Source: Leifsonia shinshuensis | GTDB taxonomy: Bacteria; Actinomycetota; Actinomycetes; Actinomycetales; Microbacteriaceae | Reading direction: 5' to 3' | Assembly (NCBI RefSeq): GCF_022606355.1 | Contig: NZ_JAHHZQ010000001.1 | Location: 1,178,001-1,242,000 of the forward strand | DNA length: 64,000 nt | In this document: positions 53,612 to 61,568 of the stretch, one piece after another | Layout of the letters: each line of letters begins with the position of its first letter | Position numbering within the stretch: the stretch's first letter is position 1 | Made by a program: the position numbers and the translations under genes | Notes under the pieces: generated by a model | What the model saw: the letters and a program-made list of their open reading frames with translations, nothing else | What the model was told of the DNA's origin: nothing | The model's database searches: none

Positions 53612-54592
53612 CTACCAGCGGAGGTGGGTGGTGGGGCGGAAGTAGCGGTCGTAGAGGGAGGTGACGGCTTCGAAGAAGTCGTCACCGAGCTCCACGCCGG
53701 CGGAGGCGGCGTTCGCGCTGGCCTGTTCGGGCGAGCGCGCACCGGGGATGACCGTGGTCACGCCGGGCTGGGCGATCACCCACGCGAGAGCCGCCTGGGC
53801 CGGCGTCACGCCGTCCGGCACCAGCGCGGCGAACTCGCGGGCCGCGCGCACGCCCTGCTCGTAGTCGACGCCGGAGAAGGTCTCCCCCACATCGAACGCC
53901 TCGCCGTGGCGGTTATAGCTGCGGTGGTCGTCCGGAGCGAAGGTCGTCGTCTCCGAGTAACGGCCGCTCAGCAGCCCGGATGCCAGCGGCACCCGGGCGA
54001 TGATGCCGACGCCGGCCTCCCGCGCCGCCGGCAGCACCTCATCGAGCGGCTTGAGCCGGAACGCGTTCAGGATGATCTGCACCGACGCCGTCCCCGGGCG
54101 CGCGATCGCCTCCAGGGCCTCCGCACAGGTCTCGACACTGACGCCGTAGTTCGCGATCGCGCCCTCCCCGACCAGCGTGTCGAGCGCGTCGTAGACGGCG
54201 GCGTTCGAGAAGACGGGCGTCGGAGGGCAGTGCAGCTGCACGAGGTCGAGCGTGTCCACACCGAGGTTGCGGCGGGAGCGATCGGTCCACTCACGGAACT
54301 TCGCCAGCGTGAAGTTGGCGGGATCCTGCTCCTCGCGGCGGCCCATCTTGGTGGCGACCGTCAGCGACAGCTCCGGATGCGCGGCACGGTAGCGTCCGAT
54401 CAGCTGCTCGCTGCGGCCGTCGCCGTACACGTCCGCCGTGTCGAAGAACGTCACACCTGCCCCGGTGGCCGCGTCGAGCACGGCCAGTGCGTCGGCCTCC
54501 GACACGTCGCCCCAGTCGGCACCGAGCTGCCAGGTGCCGAGACCGATGACCGAGACGTCGCGCCCGGTGCGTCCGAGTGTTCGTTGCTGCAT
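53612..54592 (-). CDS. Aldo/keto reductase
   Basis: A 326-residue NADPH-dependent AKR. Catalytic Asp/Tyr in FFDTADVYGDG, Lys in VATKMGRREE, His in VQLHCPP (about residue 125), and cofactor region TVIPGARSPEQASANAAS. It belongs to the group near potassium-channel beta subunit/YhdN proteins. The -10 element TAGGCT (54599-54604 on the minus strand) is 6 bases before the ATG and contains the TAG stop of the upstream membrane-protein gene. It may thus be made both from its own promoter and by read-through. Confidence 0.93.
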   Translation of the reverse strand: MQQRTLGRTGRDVSVIGLGTWQLGADWGDVSEADALAVLDAATGAGVTFFDTADVYGDGRSEQLIGRYRAAHPELSLTVATKMGRREEQDPANFTLAKFREWTDRSRRNLGVDTLDLVQLHCPPTPVFSNAAVYDALDTLVGEGAIANYGVSVETCAEALEAIARPGTASVQIILNAFRLKPLDEVLPAAREAGVGIIARVPLASGLLSGRYSETTTFAPDDHRSYNRHGEAFDVGETFSGVDYEQGVRAAREFAALVPDGVTPAQAALAWVIAQPGVTTVIPGARSPEQASANAASAGVELGDDFFEAVTSLYDRYFRPTTHLRW

Positions 54593-54601
54593 GCACCCAG
54601 C

Positions 54602-55708
54602 CTAGGCGGCTGCCTCGGTGACCTCCTGGTTGCGGAAGTGGCCCGCCAGCATCCCGACGACTCCGACCGCTGCCCACCCCAGCAGCACAAGCCACGCGAA
54701 GGGCGCGTCCGCCGACGGGAAGTAGGACAGGTCGCGCAGCAACGACACCGATGCGCCAGGGACGAACCACTGCCCGATCGCACCCCATGGCCCGACCAGG
54801 AACTGTAGCGGCTGGGCCGCGGCCGACAGCGGGTTGCCGACCAGCACCGTCAGCACAGCGCCGAGGGCGATGCCGACCCGGCCGAACAGCGCGTTCATAC
54901 CGACCACGAAAGCCGCGGTCGCGAACATCGCCAGGCCGACGGCGAGCGTGTTCAGCCAGAAGTCGCCCTGCAGGATGCCGAACCAGCCCTGCAGGATCCC
55001 GGCCACGGCGAACCCCCCTGCGACGCCGTAGAGCACCACCGCGGAGAGCCGGCGCCAGCTGCCCGCGACGAGCAGCGAGATGAGTACGCCGCCGATCATG
55101 CCGCCGAGCACCAGCGGGAACGACGACGCAGCCAGTCCGAGGCCGCGCGCGTCACGGGACGACAGCGGCACGATGTCGGTCACCTTCACGGTGATCGTCG
55201 GCGGCTTGGTTCCCGCGGGCGCACGACCCGCAGCGATCGCCTGCTCCACGGCCGCGGCCGCCTGCGCGTCGGCCTGCGTCTGCAGCGTCGTCGCGACCTG
55301 GTTGAGGATCTGCGTCACCGCGGCGCCGTTGGCGGAGGCGGTGAGCACCTCGGGGGTGTCGCCCAGCACGATCGCGCCGTAGACCTCGCGCTTCTGGATG
55401 GCGTCGACCGCCGCTTGCCGATCGCTGTACGAGGTCACGGCGAACGCGCCGTCGGCCTCCGTGCCGAGCTGCTTCTCGACGGCGGTCACCTGAGCGGCCG
55501 GGCCGGCGACGCCGATCGGGAGGTCTTTGACGGTGGAGGTCGCGGTCGGCCAGAGGAAGGCCAGCAGGATGACGACGACGACCGCCGCAGCTCCCACGGC
55601 GAGTGCGACCGCGCGCGCCCACGGGGTGTGCACGACGGCTGGCGCGGCCTGCGCCGCGCGGGTCTCTGGTGCGGAACGCTCGACGTGCCGCTCGGTGCTG
55701 ATGCTCAT
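54602..55708 (-). CDS. YhgE/DUF3533-like membrane protein
   Basis: A 368-residue membrane protein. One N-terminal span (AVALAVGAAAVVVVILLAF, residues about 34-52) is followed by a ~140-residue external domain rich in Ala/Gln helices. Five further spans come in the C-terminal half (for example FPLVLGGMIGGVLISLLV, VLYGVAGGFAVAGILQ and WLVLLGWAAVGVVGMLAGH). This is the layout of YhgE/Pip-like and ABC-2-type exporters without an ATPase. It is strongly controlled by a divergent TetR gene with two operators. Confidence 0.85.
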   Translation of the reverse strand: MSISTERHVERSAPETRAAQAAPAVVHTPWARAVALAVGAAAVVVVILLAFLWPTATSTVKDLPIGVAGPAAQVTAVEKQLGTEADGAFAVTSYSDRQAAVDAIQKREVYGAIVLGDTPEVLTASANGAAVTQILNQVATTLQTQADAQAAAAVEQAIAAGRAPAGTKPPTITVKVTDIVPLSSRDARGLGLAASSFPLVLGGMIGGVLISLLVAGSWRRLSAVVLYGVAGGFAVAGILQGWFGILQGDFWLNTLAVGLAMFATAAFVVGMNALFGRVGIALGAVLTVLVGNPLSAAAQPLQFLVGPWGAIGQWFVPGASVSLLRDLSYFPSADAPFAWLVLLGWAAVGVVGMLAGHFRNQEVTEAAA

Positions 55709-55726
55709 GGCGAACTCCCCAATAAA

Positions 55727-55787
55727 AACGAATGCTCGTTCTTTATAATCGACATCGCCGACGCTATTGTCAAGAACGAACGTTCTT
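55727..55787. promoter_or_regulatory. Divergent promoter with two TetR operators
   Basis: Operator A: AACGA-N4-TCGTT (55727-55740). Operator B: AAGAACG-AA-CGTTCTT (55772-55787), perfect 7-base arms. The minus-strand promoter TTGACA (55767-55772) and GATTAT (55745-55750), spacing 16-17, lies between them. Both operators share GAACGA/TCGTTC. Binding would block the membrane-protein gene and probably the TetR gene. Confidence 0.75.
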
Positions 55788-55819
55788 TTTCCGAGGATCC
55801 CGACGACGAGGAGGCCGGC

Positions 55820-56428
55820 ATGCCCAAGGTCACCGAGGAGTACCGCAGCGCACGACGTCACGAGATCGCGCAGGCCGCCCTCCGCTGCTTCGCGCGCAAC
55901 GGTTTCGCCGCGACCTCCATGGCCGACATCATCGCCGAGTCCGGCCTGTCGGCCGGTGCGATCTACGGGCACTACGCGAGCAAGGACGAGCTGATCGAGC
56001 TCACCGCGTCGGAGATCCTCGACGCGCGCTTCCTGGAGGTCGCCGAGGCGCGCACCACGCAACCCCTCGCCTCCCCCGGCGAGATCGTCCGCCTCCTGGT
56101 CACCGGTCTGCTGACGCACATCGTCGACGTGCAGCTGCTCGTGCAGGTCTGGGGGCAGGTGCCGATCAACCCCGGGCTGAAGAGGATGGCCTCGGAGATC
56201 GGAGACCGGATCCGGTCGATGTTCACCGATTATCTGACCGACTGGCACGGGCAGACCATGCCGCTCGACGAAGCCCGCGTGCGCGCCGAACGCGAGTCGT
56301 CGGTGTACATGAGCCTCGTGCAGGGCTACGTCCTCCAGACCGTCCTCTTCGACGGCTTCGACGGGCCCGCCTACCTGGACGTCGTGGAGGGTATCTCGCT
56401 CAACGCGACGGCCACCACGGCGGAGTGA
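55820..56428 (+). CDS. TetR-family transcriptional regulator
   Basis: A 202-residue repressor with HTH at residues about 12-58 (RRHEIAQAALRCFARNGFAATSM, ADIIAESGLSAGAIYGHYASKDELIEL). The C-terminal domain is helical and resembles AcrR/YxaF-type ligand domains. ATG 55820 has GAGGAGG. It probably represses the divergent YhgE-like gene and itself through the operators at 55727-55787. Its last 29 bases overlap the convergent TetR gene. Confidence 0.93.
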   Translation: MPKVTEEYRSARRHEIAQAALRCFARNGFAATSMADIIAESGLSAGAIYGHYASKDELIELTASEILDARFLEVAEARTTQPLASPGEIVRLLVTGLLTHIVDVQLLVQVWGQVPINPGLKRMASEIGDRIRSMFTDYLTDWHGQTMPLDEARVRAERESSVYMSLVQGYVLQTVLFDGFDGPAYLDVVEGISLNATATTAE

Positions 56429-57059
56429 GTCGCTCGAGGAGGGCGAGCAAGGTCTCCACGTCACGCGGTCGCGGCCGGGTGAGCCAGACGTCGATGGCGC
56501 CGATGATCCCGTCTGCCAGGTAGCGCTCGATCGCGCGCCTCTCCAGCTCGTCGGCGGCCGGCACCGTGACGCTGTGCTGCTCCAGCAGCAGCTCGATGGA
56601 GCCCTGGAAGTGCTCGCTGAGCATGGCGTTGAGGCCGGCCTCCGCGCCCTCCGCCCCGAGCCCGCGCCGGTAGACGGCGTCATGGTCGTCGACGTGCCGG
56701 AGCACCGCCCGGGTCACCCCGCCGATCGCCGCCGCGGCGTCGTCGGGCGCCACGTCGACCAGGTACTCGGCGCGCAGCACGTCGAGCTCGCTGCGGAGCA
56801 CCCGCTGCAGGAGGGCGGCGGGAGAGGCGGCGTACTCGTAGACGGTCGACCGGTGCACGCCGGCGGTCGCGGCCAGCCGGGAGACGGTCACGTCGGTGAT
56901 CGGCTGCTCCGCGGCGAGCGCGAGCACGGCGGAGGTCAGCCGGCCGAGCGTCTTCTCCTGCCGGGCGTCGAGGCGGGCGCCATCGACGGTTCCCGCCCCG
57001 CCCCGGGTGTTCGCCCGAGGCGCACTCGATCGGGCTTGCGTGGGCTTCCCGGTGTTCAC
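56400..57059 (-). CDS. TetR-family transcriptional regulator of a divergent SDR gene
   Basis: A 219-residue regulator. A basic N-terminal tail of 40 residues precedes the HTH (LTSAVLALAAEQPITDVTVSRL, AATAGVHRSTVYEYAASPAALL). The rest is helical. TACGAT (57066-57071) is 6 bases before GTG 57059, giving a leaderless mRNA; the 26-bp palindrome at 57078 sits at its -35 region. It presumably controls itself and the divergent dehydrogenase. Confidence 0.9.
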   Translation of the reverse strand: MNTGKPTQARSSAPRANTRGGAGTVDGARLDARQEKTLGRLTSAVLALAAEQPITDVTVSRLAATAGVHRSTVYEYAASPAALLQRVLRSELDVLRAEYLVDVAPDDAAAAIGGVTRAVLRHVDDHDAVYRRGLGAEGAEAGLNAMLSEHFQGSIELLLEQHSVTVPAADELERRAIERYLADGIIGAIDVWLTRPRPRDVETLLALLERLTPPWWPSR

Positions 57060-57077
57060 TTTCCGATCGTACAATGG

Positions 57078-57103
57078 AGATATCCGACAAGTGTCGGATA
57101 TCT
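57078..57103. promoter_or_regulatory. 26-bp perfect palindromic operator
   Basis: Arms AGATATCCGACA (57078-57089) and TGTCGGATATCT (57092-57103) are perfect, with AG at the centre. It lies between the TetR start and the SDR ribosome binding site (GGAAGGAG), so one dimer could control both. Confidence 0.85.
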
Positions 57104-57119
57104 GGAAGGAGAATTCCCC

Positions 57120-57875
57120 ATGGCTCAGTACGATGTCGCCGACCGCTCCGCGATCGTCACAGGTGGAGGCTCGGGCATCGGACGCGCGGTGGCGCTGACC
57201 CTCGCGGCCAGCGGCGCCGCGGTCCTGGTCACCGATCTGAACGAGGAGCACGCGAAGGCGGTCGTCGCCGAGATCGAGGCAGCGGGCGGAACCGCCGCCG
57301 CACTCGCCGGCGACGTGACCGACCCGGCGTTCGCCGTGGCCAGCGTGGAGGCCGCCAACGCCCTCGCGCCGCTGAAGATCGCCGTCAACAACGCCGGCAT
57401 CGGTGGCGCGGCCGCTCCCGTGGCCGAGTACTCCCTGGACAGCTGGCGGAAGGTCATCGAGGTCAACCTGAACGCGGTGCTGTACTCGATGCAGCCGCAG
57501 CTGACCGCGATGGCGGCCAACGGCGGAGGCGCGATCGTCAACATGGCGTCCATCCTCGGCAGCGTGGGCTTCGCGAACTCGTCCGCCTACGTCACCGCCA
57601 AGCACGGCCTGCTCGGCCTCACCCAGAACGCCGCTCTCGAGTACGCGGACCAGAAGGTGCGCGTCGTCGCCGTCGGCCCCGGCTTCATCAAGACGCCGCT
57701 GGTGAAGGCCAACATGACCTCCGAGGCGCTGCAGTTCCTGGAGAGCAAGCACGCGCTCGGGCGCCTCGGCGAGCCGGAAGAGGTCGCGGCCCTCGTCGCA
57801 TTCCTGGCCTCCGACGCCGCCTCGTTCATCACCGGCAGCTACCACCTCGTGGACGGCGGCTACACCGCGCAGTAA
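57120..57875 (+). CDS. Short-chain dehydrogenase/reductase (3-oxoacyl-ACP reductase-like)
   Basis: A 251-residue classical SDR. Cofactor loop VTGGGSGIGRAVA (residues about 14-26), Asp of LVTDLNEEHA pointing to NAD(H), NNAGIGG, and catalytic Ser/Tyr/Lys in MASILGSVGFANSSAYVTAKHGLLGL, followed by GPGFIKTPL. It oxidises or reduces an unknown alcohol or ketone. A strong GGAAGGAG precedes the ATG. Control by the TetR operator 17 bases upstream suggests substrate induction. It ends at a GGGCACGT-family hairpin. Confidence 0.94.
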   Translation: MAQYDVADRSAIVTGGGSGIGRAVALTLAASGAAVLVTDLNEEHAKAVVAEIEAAGGTAAALAGDVTDPAFAVASVEAANALAPLKIAVNNAGIGGAAAPVAEYSLDSWRKVIEVNLNAVLYSMQPQLTAMAANGGGAIVNMASILGSVGFANSSAYVTAKHGLLGLTQNAALEYADQKVRVVAVGPGFIKTPLVKANMTSEALQFLESKHALGRLGEPEEVAALVAFLASDAASFITGSYHLVDGGYTAQ

Positions 57876-57883
57876 GCAGGGAT

Positions 57884-57940
57884 CGAGGGGCACGTGGACG
57901 CCCGCATTATGCGGCTTCAGGGGCGTTTACGTGCCCCTCG
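57884..57940. terminator. 20-bp hairpin of the GGGCACGT family
   Basis: Arms 57884-57903 and 57921-57940 pair over 20 bases with two wobbles; the right arm read in reverse complement is CGAGGGGCACGTAAACGCCC, nearly the left arm of the hairpin at 20188. The 17-base loop keeps CATT and a GG/TT pattern seen in that loop too. A probable terminator and dispersed repeat. Confidence 0.75.
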
Positions 57941-57966
57941 GCGTCTCGGCACTTAGGCTGTGGAAG

Positions 57967-59127
57967 GTGAGTGCGCACGAATTGCTGTTGAGCGACGAGC
58001 GACTGGAGCGGTTCCGCTCCCGGGCCGCCCAGTACGACGCCGAGAACCGCTTCTTCACCGAGGACTTCGCCGAGCTGGCCGACGCCGGCTACCTGAAGGC
58101 ACTGGTCCCCGCCGAGTTCGGCGGCCTCGGGCTGTCGTTGGAGCAGACCGCCCGCCTCCAGGTCCGGCTCGCCGGAGCCGCCCCCGCGACCGCGCTCGCG
58201 GTGAACATGCACCTGGTCTGGACAGGCGTGGCCAAGACGCTGCGCGACCGCGGCGACGACTCGCTCGAGTTCCTGCTGCGGGAGGCCGGAGCCGGCGAGG
58301 TGTTCGCGTTCGGGCTCAGCGAGGCCGGAAACGACCTGGTGCTGTTCGGGTCGACGACTCAGGCGCGGCCACAGCCCGACGGCTCGTACCGCTACACGGG
58401 CACCAAGATCTTCACCTCGCTGTCTCCCGCGTGGACGAGGTTGGGCACGATGGGGCTCGACACCGAGAGCGCCGACAGCCCCAAGATCGTCTACGGCTTC
58501 ATCGACCGGGCAGCGGGCGGGTTCGAGATCCGGGAGGACTGGGACACGATCGGGATGCGGGCGACCCAGAGCAGCACGACCGTGCTCGCCGGGGCGGAAG
58601 CTCCCGCGGATCGCGTCGTCCGCCGACTCGATCCCGGCCCCAACCCCGACCCGCTGGTCTTCGCGATCTTCGCCAACTTCGAGCTGCTCCTGGCCTCGGT
58701 GTACACCGGTATCGGCGCGCGTGCCCTGGAGCTCGCGGTCGCCTCCGCACACCGCAGGAAGAGTCTCAAGAACGACGGCCGCAGCTACGCGAACGACCCG
58801 GACATCCGGTGGTGCATCGCGGAGGCGGCGATCGACCAGGACGCTCTCCTCCCCCAGCTCGACGCCATCACGCGCGACGTCGACACGCTCGCCGACCACG
58901 GCGCGCAGTGGTTCCCGAAGCTCGTCGGGATGAAAGTCCGGGCGACGGAGACGGCGCGTCGCGTCGTCGACCAGGCCATCCGGGTCTCGGGAGGCTCCAG
59001 CTACTTCTCCGGCAACGAGCTCGGCCGGCTGTACCGTGACGTGCTCGCCGGCATCTTCCATCCCTCCGACGCCGAGTCCGCGCACAGCACCGTCGCGAAC
59101 GCGTGGCTCGGACCGATCGAGGACTGA
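57967..59127 (+). CDS. Acyl-CoA dehydrogenase family protein
   Basis: A 386-residue flavoprotein of the acyl-CoA dehydrogenase fold. It has LVPAEFGGLGLSLEQTARL, FAFGLSEAGNDLVLFGSTTQA (substrate and FAD region), YTGTKIFTSLSPAWTRLG, GMRATQSSTTVL, and RVSGGSSYFSGNELGRLYRDV near the end. The catalytic Glu is not obvious, so it may be a relative such as a desulfurising (DszC-like) or hydroxylating enzyme instead of a beta-oxidation enzyme. TAGGCT (57954-57959) is 7 bases before GTG 57967. The M24 peptidase gene follows after 50 bases. Confidence 0.88.
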   Translation: MSAHELLLSDERLERFRSRAAQYDAENRFFTEDFAELADAGYLKALVPAEFGGLGLSLEQTARLQVRLAGAAPATALAVNMHLVWTGVAKTLRDRGDDSLEFLLREAGAGEVFAFGLSEAGNDLVLFGSTTQARPQPDGSYRYTGTKIFTSLSPAWTRLGTMGLDTESADSPKIVYGFIDRAAGGFEIREDWDTIGMRATQSSTTVLAGAEAPADRVVRRLDPGPNPDPLVFAIFANFELLLASVYTGIGARALELAVASAHRRKSLKNDGRSYANDPDIRWCIAEAAIDQDALLPQLDAITRDVDTLADHGAQWFPKLVGMKVRATETARRVVDQAIRVSGGSSYFSGNELGRLYRDVLAGIFHPSDAESAHSTVANAWLGPIED

Positions 59128-59177
59128 CAGCAGCACCCGCAGCAGACCGACACGGAGCAGACACACACGGAGGCGTC

Positions 59178-60287
59178 ATGCAGGAGATCACCGCGCAGCA
59201 CTTCGCCGAGCGCCTCGCGCGCGGTGCGGCCCAGGCCCGAGCGGCCGACCTCGACGCCCTGCTGGTCGCGCCCGGCCCCGACCTGGCATACTTCGCCGAC
59301 TATCTGCCTCCGGTGACCGAACGGCTCACGATGCTGGTGATCCCCACCGAGGGCGAGCCGACGATGATCCTGCCGGTGCTCGAGCACGACAGCGCTGCCG
59401 CCACCCGGGCGGCAGGGGCCATCCGGCTGATCACCTGGGCCGACGGCGAGGACGAGCACGCCCCGTTGGTCGACCAGCTCTGGTCGGGCGGTCGCTACGG
59501 GATCTCCGACTCCGCCTGGGCGCTGCACCTGCTCGCGCTGCAGCACGAGCTGCCCGATGTGCGCTTCCGTGCTTTCTCGGACGTCCTTCCCCTGTTGCGC
59601 GCGGTGAAGGGCGCCGACGAGATCGACCGCCTCGCCGCCGCCGGCGCAGCTGCCGACGCGACATTCGAGGACATCCTGTCCGTGCCGTTCGCGGGCCGTG
59701 CCGAGCGGGAGGTCGCCGCCGACCTCGGCCGGCTGCTGCGCGAGCACGGCCACTCGCAGGTCGACTTCACGATCGTCGGCTCCGGCCCCAACGGCGCCAA
59801 CCCGCACCACGAGGCCGGCGACCGGATCATCCGGCAGGGCGACATGGTGGTCCTCGACTTCGGCGGCCTCATGGACGGCTACGGCTCGGACACGACCCGC
59901 ACCGTGCACGTCGGCGAGCCGACCGACGAGGAGCACGAGGTCTTCGAGGTGGTCAAGCGCGCCCAGCAGGCGGCGTTCGACGCCGTCGCCGTCGGCGTGC
60001 CGTTGCAGGAGATCGACAGGACCGCGCGCGCCGTGATCGCGGAGGCCGGTTACGGGCCGTACTTCGTGCATCGCGTGGGCCACGGCATCGGGACCACCAC
60101 GCACGAGCCCCCGTACCTGGTGGAGGGTGAGGAGCAGCCCGTCGTCGCCGGGATGTGCTTCTCGATCGAACCGGGCATCTACCTTCCCGGCCGGTTCGGC
60201 GTCCGCATCGAGGACATCGTCGTCGCGACCGCCGACGGCGCAGAGCGGCTGAACAACACCAGCCGCGAGCTGCACCTCGTCCGGTGA
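59178..60287 (+). CDS. M24 family metallopeptidase (Xaa-Pro aminopeptidase type)
   Basis: A 369-residue pita-bread metalloenzyme removing N-terminal residues before proline. All five ligands are present: Asp in VVLDFGGLMDG, Asp in YGSDTTR, His in HRVGHGIGTTTHE, Glu in FSIEPGIYLPG and Glu in RIEDIVV. The N-terminal creatinase-like domain starts LDALLVAPGPDLAYFADYLPP. ATG 59178 has GGAGG. Its stop overlaps the GTG of the DUF445 gene (GTGA). It contrasts with the ligand-poor M24 protein at 37150. Confidence 0.94.
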   Translation: MQEITAQHFAERLARGAAQARAADLDALLVAPGPDLAYFADYLPPVTERLTMLVIPTEGEPTMILPVLEHDSAAATRAAGAIRLITWADGEDEHAPLVDQLWSGGRYGISDSAWALHLLALQHELPDVRFRAFSDVLPLLRAVKGADEIDRLAAAGAAADATFEDILSVPFAGRAEREVAADLGRLLREHGHSQVDFTIVGSGPNGANPHHEAGDRIIRQGDMVVLDFGGLMDGYGSDTTRTVHVGEPTDEEHEVFEVVKRAQQAAFDAVAVGVPLQEIDRTARAVIAEAGYGPYFVHRVGHGIGTTTHEPPYLVEGEEQPVVAGMCFSIEPGIYLPGRFGVRIEDIVVATADGAERLNNTSRELHLVR

Positions 60288-61564
60288 CCACTGAGCCGGT
60301 GACCACGACGACGGCGGACCGCGACGCCGAGCGTCGCCGCGCCCTGAGCAGGATGAAGCTGCTGGCCACCAGCCTGCTCGCCGTCGCCGCGGTGATCTTC
60401 GCGGTCTCCTTCGCCCTGCAGGACAGGTTCCCGTGGCTCGGGTTCGTCCGTGCGGCGGCGGAGGGCGCGATGGTCGGCGCGCTGGCCGACTGGTTCGCGG
60501 TGACCGCGCTGTTCCGGCATCCCCTGGGCCTGCGCATCCCGCACACCGCGATCATCCCGACGCGCAAAGACGAGATCGGTGAGAGCCTCGGCGACTTCGT
60601 CGAGACGGAGTTCCTGTCGGACGACGTCGTCGCCACCCGGCTCGCCGCCTACGACGTGTCCGGCGCCGTCGCCCGCTGGCTGATGGAGGCCGGCAACGCG
60701 CAGCGGGTGGTGGCAGAGGCCTCCGGTGCGGTCATCGGTCTGGCCGGCCTGCTCGACGACGACCGGATGCGGGAGGCCGTGGAGGCGGTCGTGCGCACGC
60801 ACGTCATCGAGCCGGAGTGGGCGCCGCCGATCGGACGCCTGGGTGAGCGGATCCTGGCCTCCGGGGGCCACCACGACGCGGTCGACCTGCTGCTGGACCG
60901 GCTCGACGACTGGCTCGTCATCCACCCCGACGCGCTGTCGAACCTGGTCTCCGGGCGGCTTCCGTCGTGGCTGCCGTCGTTCGTGGACCGGCTCGTCGAC
61001 GAGCGCGTGCACCAGGAGCTCAGACGGTTCGTCGCCGAGGTGCGGAACGACCCCACGCACCGCGCCCGACGCGCGATCGACGGCTATCTGGCCGAGCTCA
61101 GCGACCGCCTCCAGCACGATCCGGAGACCATCGCCGGACTCGAGTCGGCCAAGGCGCGCGCCTTCGACGACCCACGGATCCGCGAGCTGGCCGCGTCCGC
61201 CTGGACGGCGGCCCGCACCGCAGCGGTGGAGGCGCTGAGCGATCCCGACGGCGTCGTGCGGCAGCGCGCGGCCGCAGCCCTGGCCGACACCGCCGCCAGG
61301 GTCGCGGCCGACCCGCAGCTGCGCGCCTCCCTCGACGAGCGGATCTCCGGCGCGGCCCGTTACCTGGTCTCGACCTACCGCCACGACATCGCGAGTGTCA
61401 TCACCGAGACCGTCCGCGGCTGGGACCCGGCGGAGACCACCGACAAGATCGAGACTCAGGTGGGCCGCGACCTGCAGTTCATCCGCATCAACGGGACCGT
61501 GGTGGGAGCGCTCGCGGGTCTGGCGATCTATACGATCGCGACGGTGGTGGCGGGGGTGTTCTGA
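60284..61564 (+). CDS. DUF445 family membrane protein (YjiN-like)
   Basis: A 426-residue protein of DUF445, of unknown function. The N-terminal span (LLATSLLAVAAVIFAVSFAL, residues about 25-44) is followed by the family motif EGAMVGALADWFAVTALFRHPLGLRIPHTAIIP. Long helical repeats follow, and a C-terminal span (GTVVGALAGLAIYTIATVVAGVF) makes it bitopic with both ends near the membrane. GTG 60284 overlaps the peptidase stop, so it is coupled to it. Confidence 0.92.
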   Translation: MTTEPVTTTTADRDAERRRALSRMKLLATSLLAVAAVIFAVSFALQDRFPWLGFVRAAAEGAMVGALADWFAVTALFRHPLGLRIPHTAIIPTRKDEIGESLGDFVETEFLSDDVVATRLAAYDVSGAVARWLMEAGNAQRVVAEASGAVIGLAGLLDDDRMREAVEAVVRTHVIEPEWAPPIGRLGERILASGGHHDAVDLLLDRLDDWLVIHPDALSNLVSGRLPSWLPSFVDRLVDERVHQELRRFVAEVRNDPTHRARRAIDGYLAELSDRLQHDPETIAGLESAKARAFDDPRIRELAASAWTAARTAAVEALSDPDGVVRQRAAAALADTAARVAADPQLRASLDERISGAARYLVSTYRHDIASVITETVRGWDPAETTDKIETQVGRDLQFIRINGTVVGALAGLAIYTIATVVAGVF

Positions 61565-61568
61565 GGGG

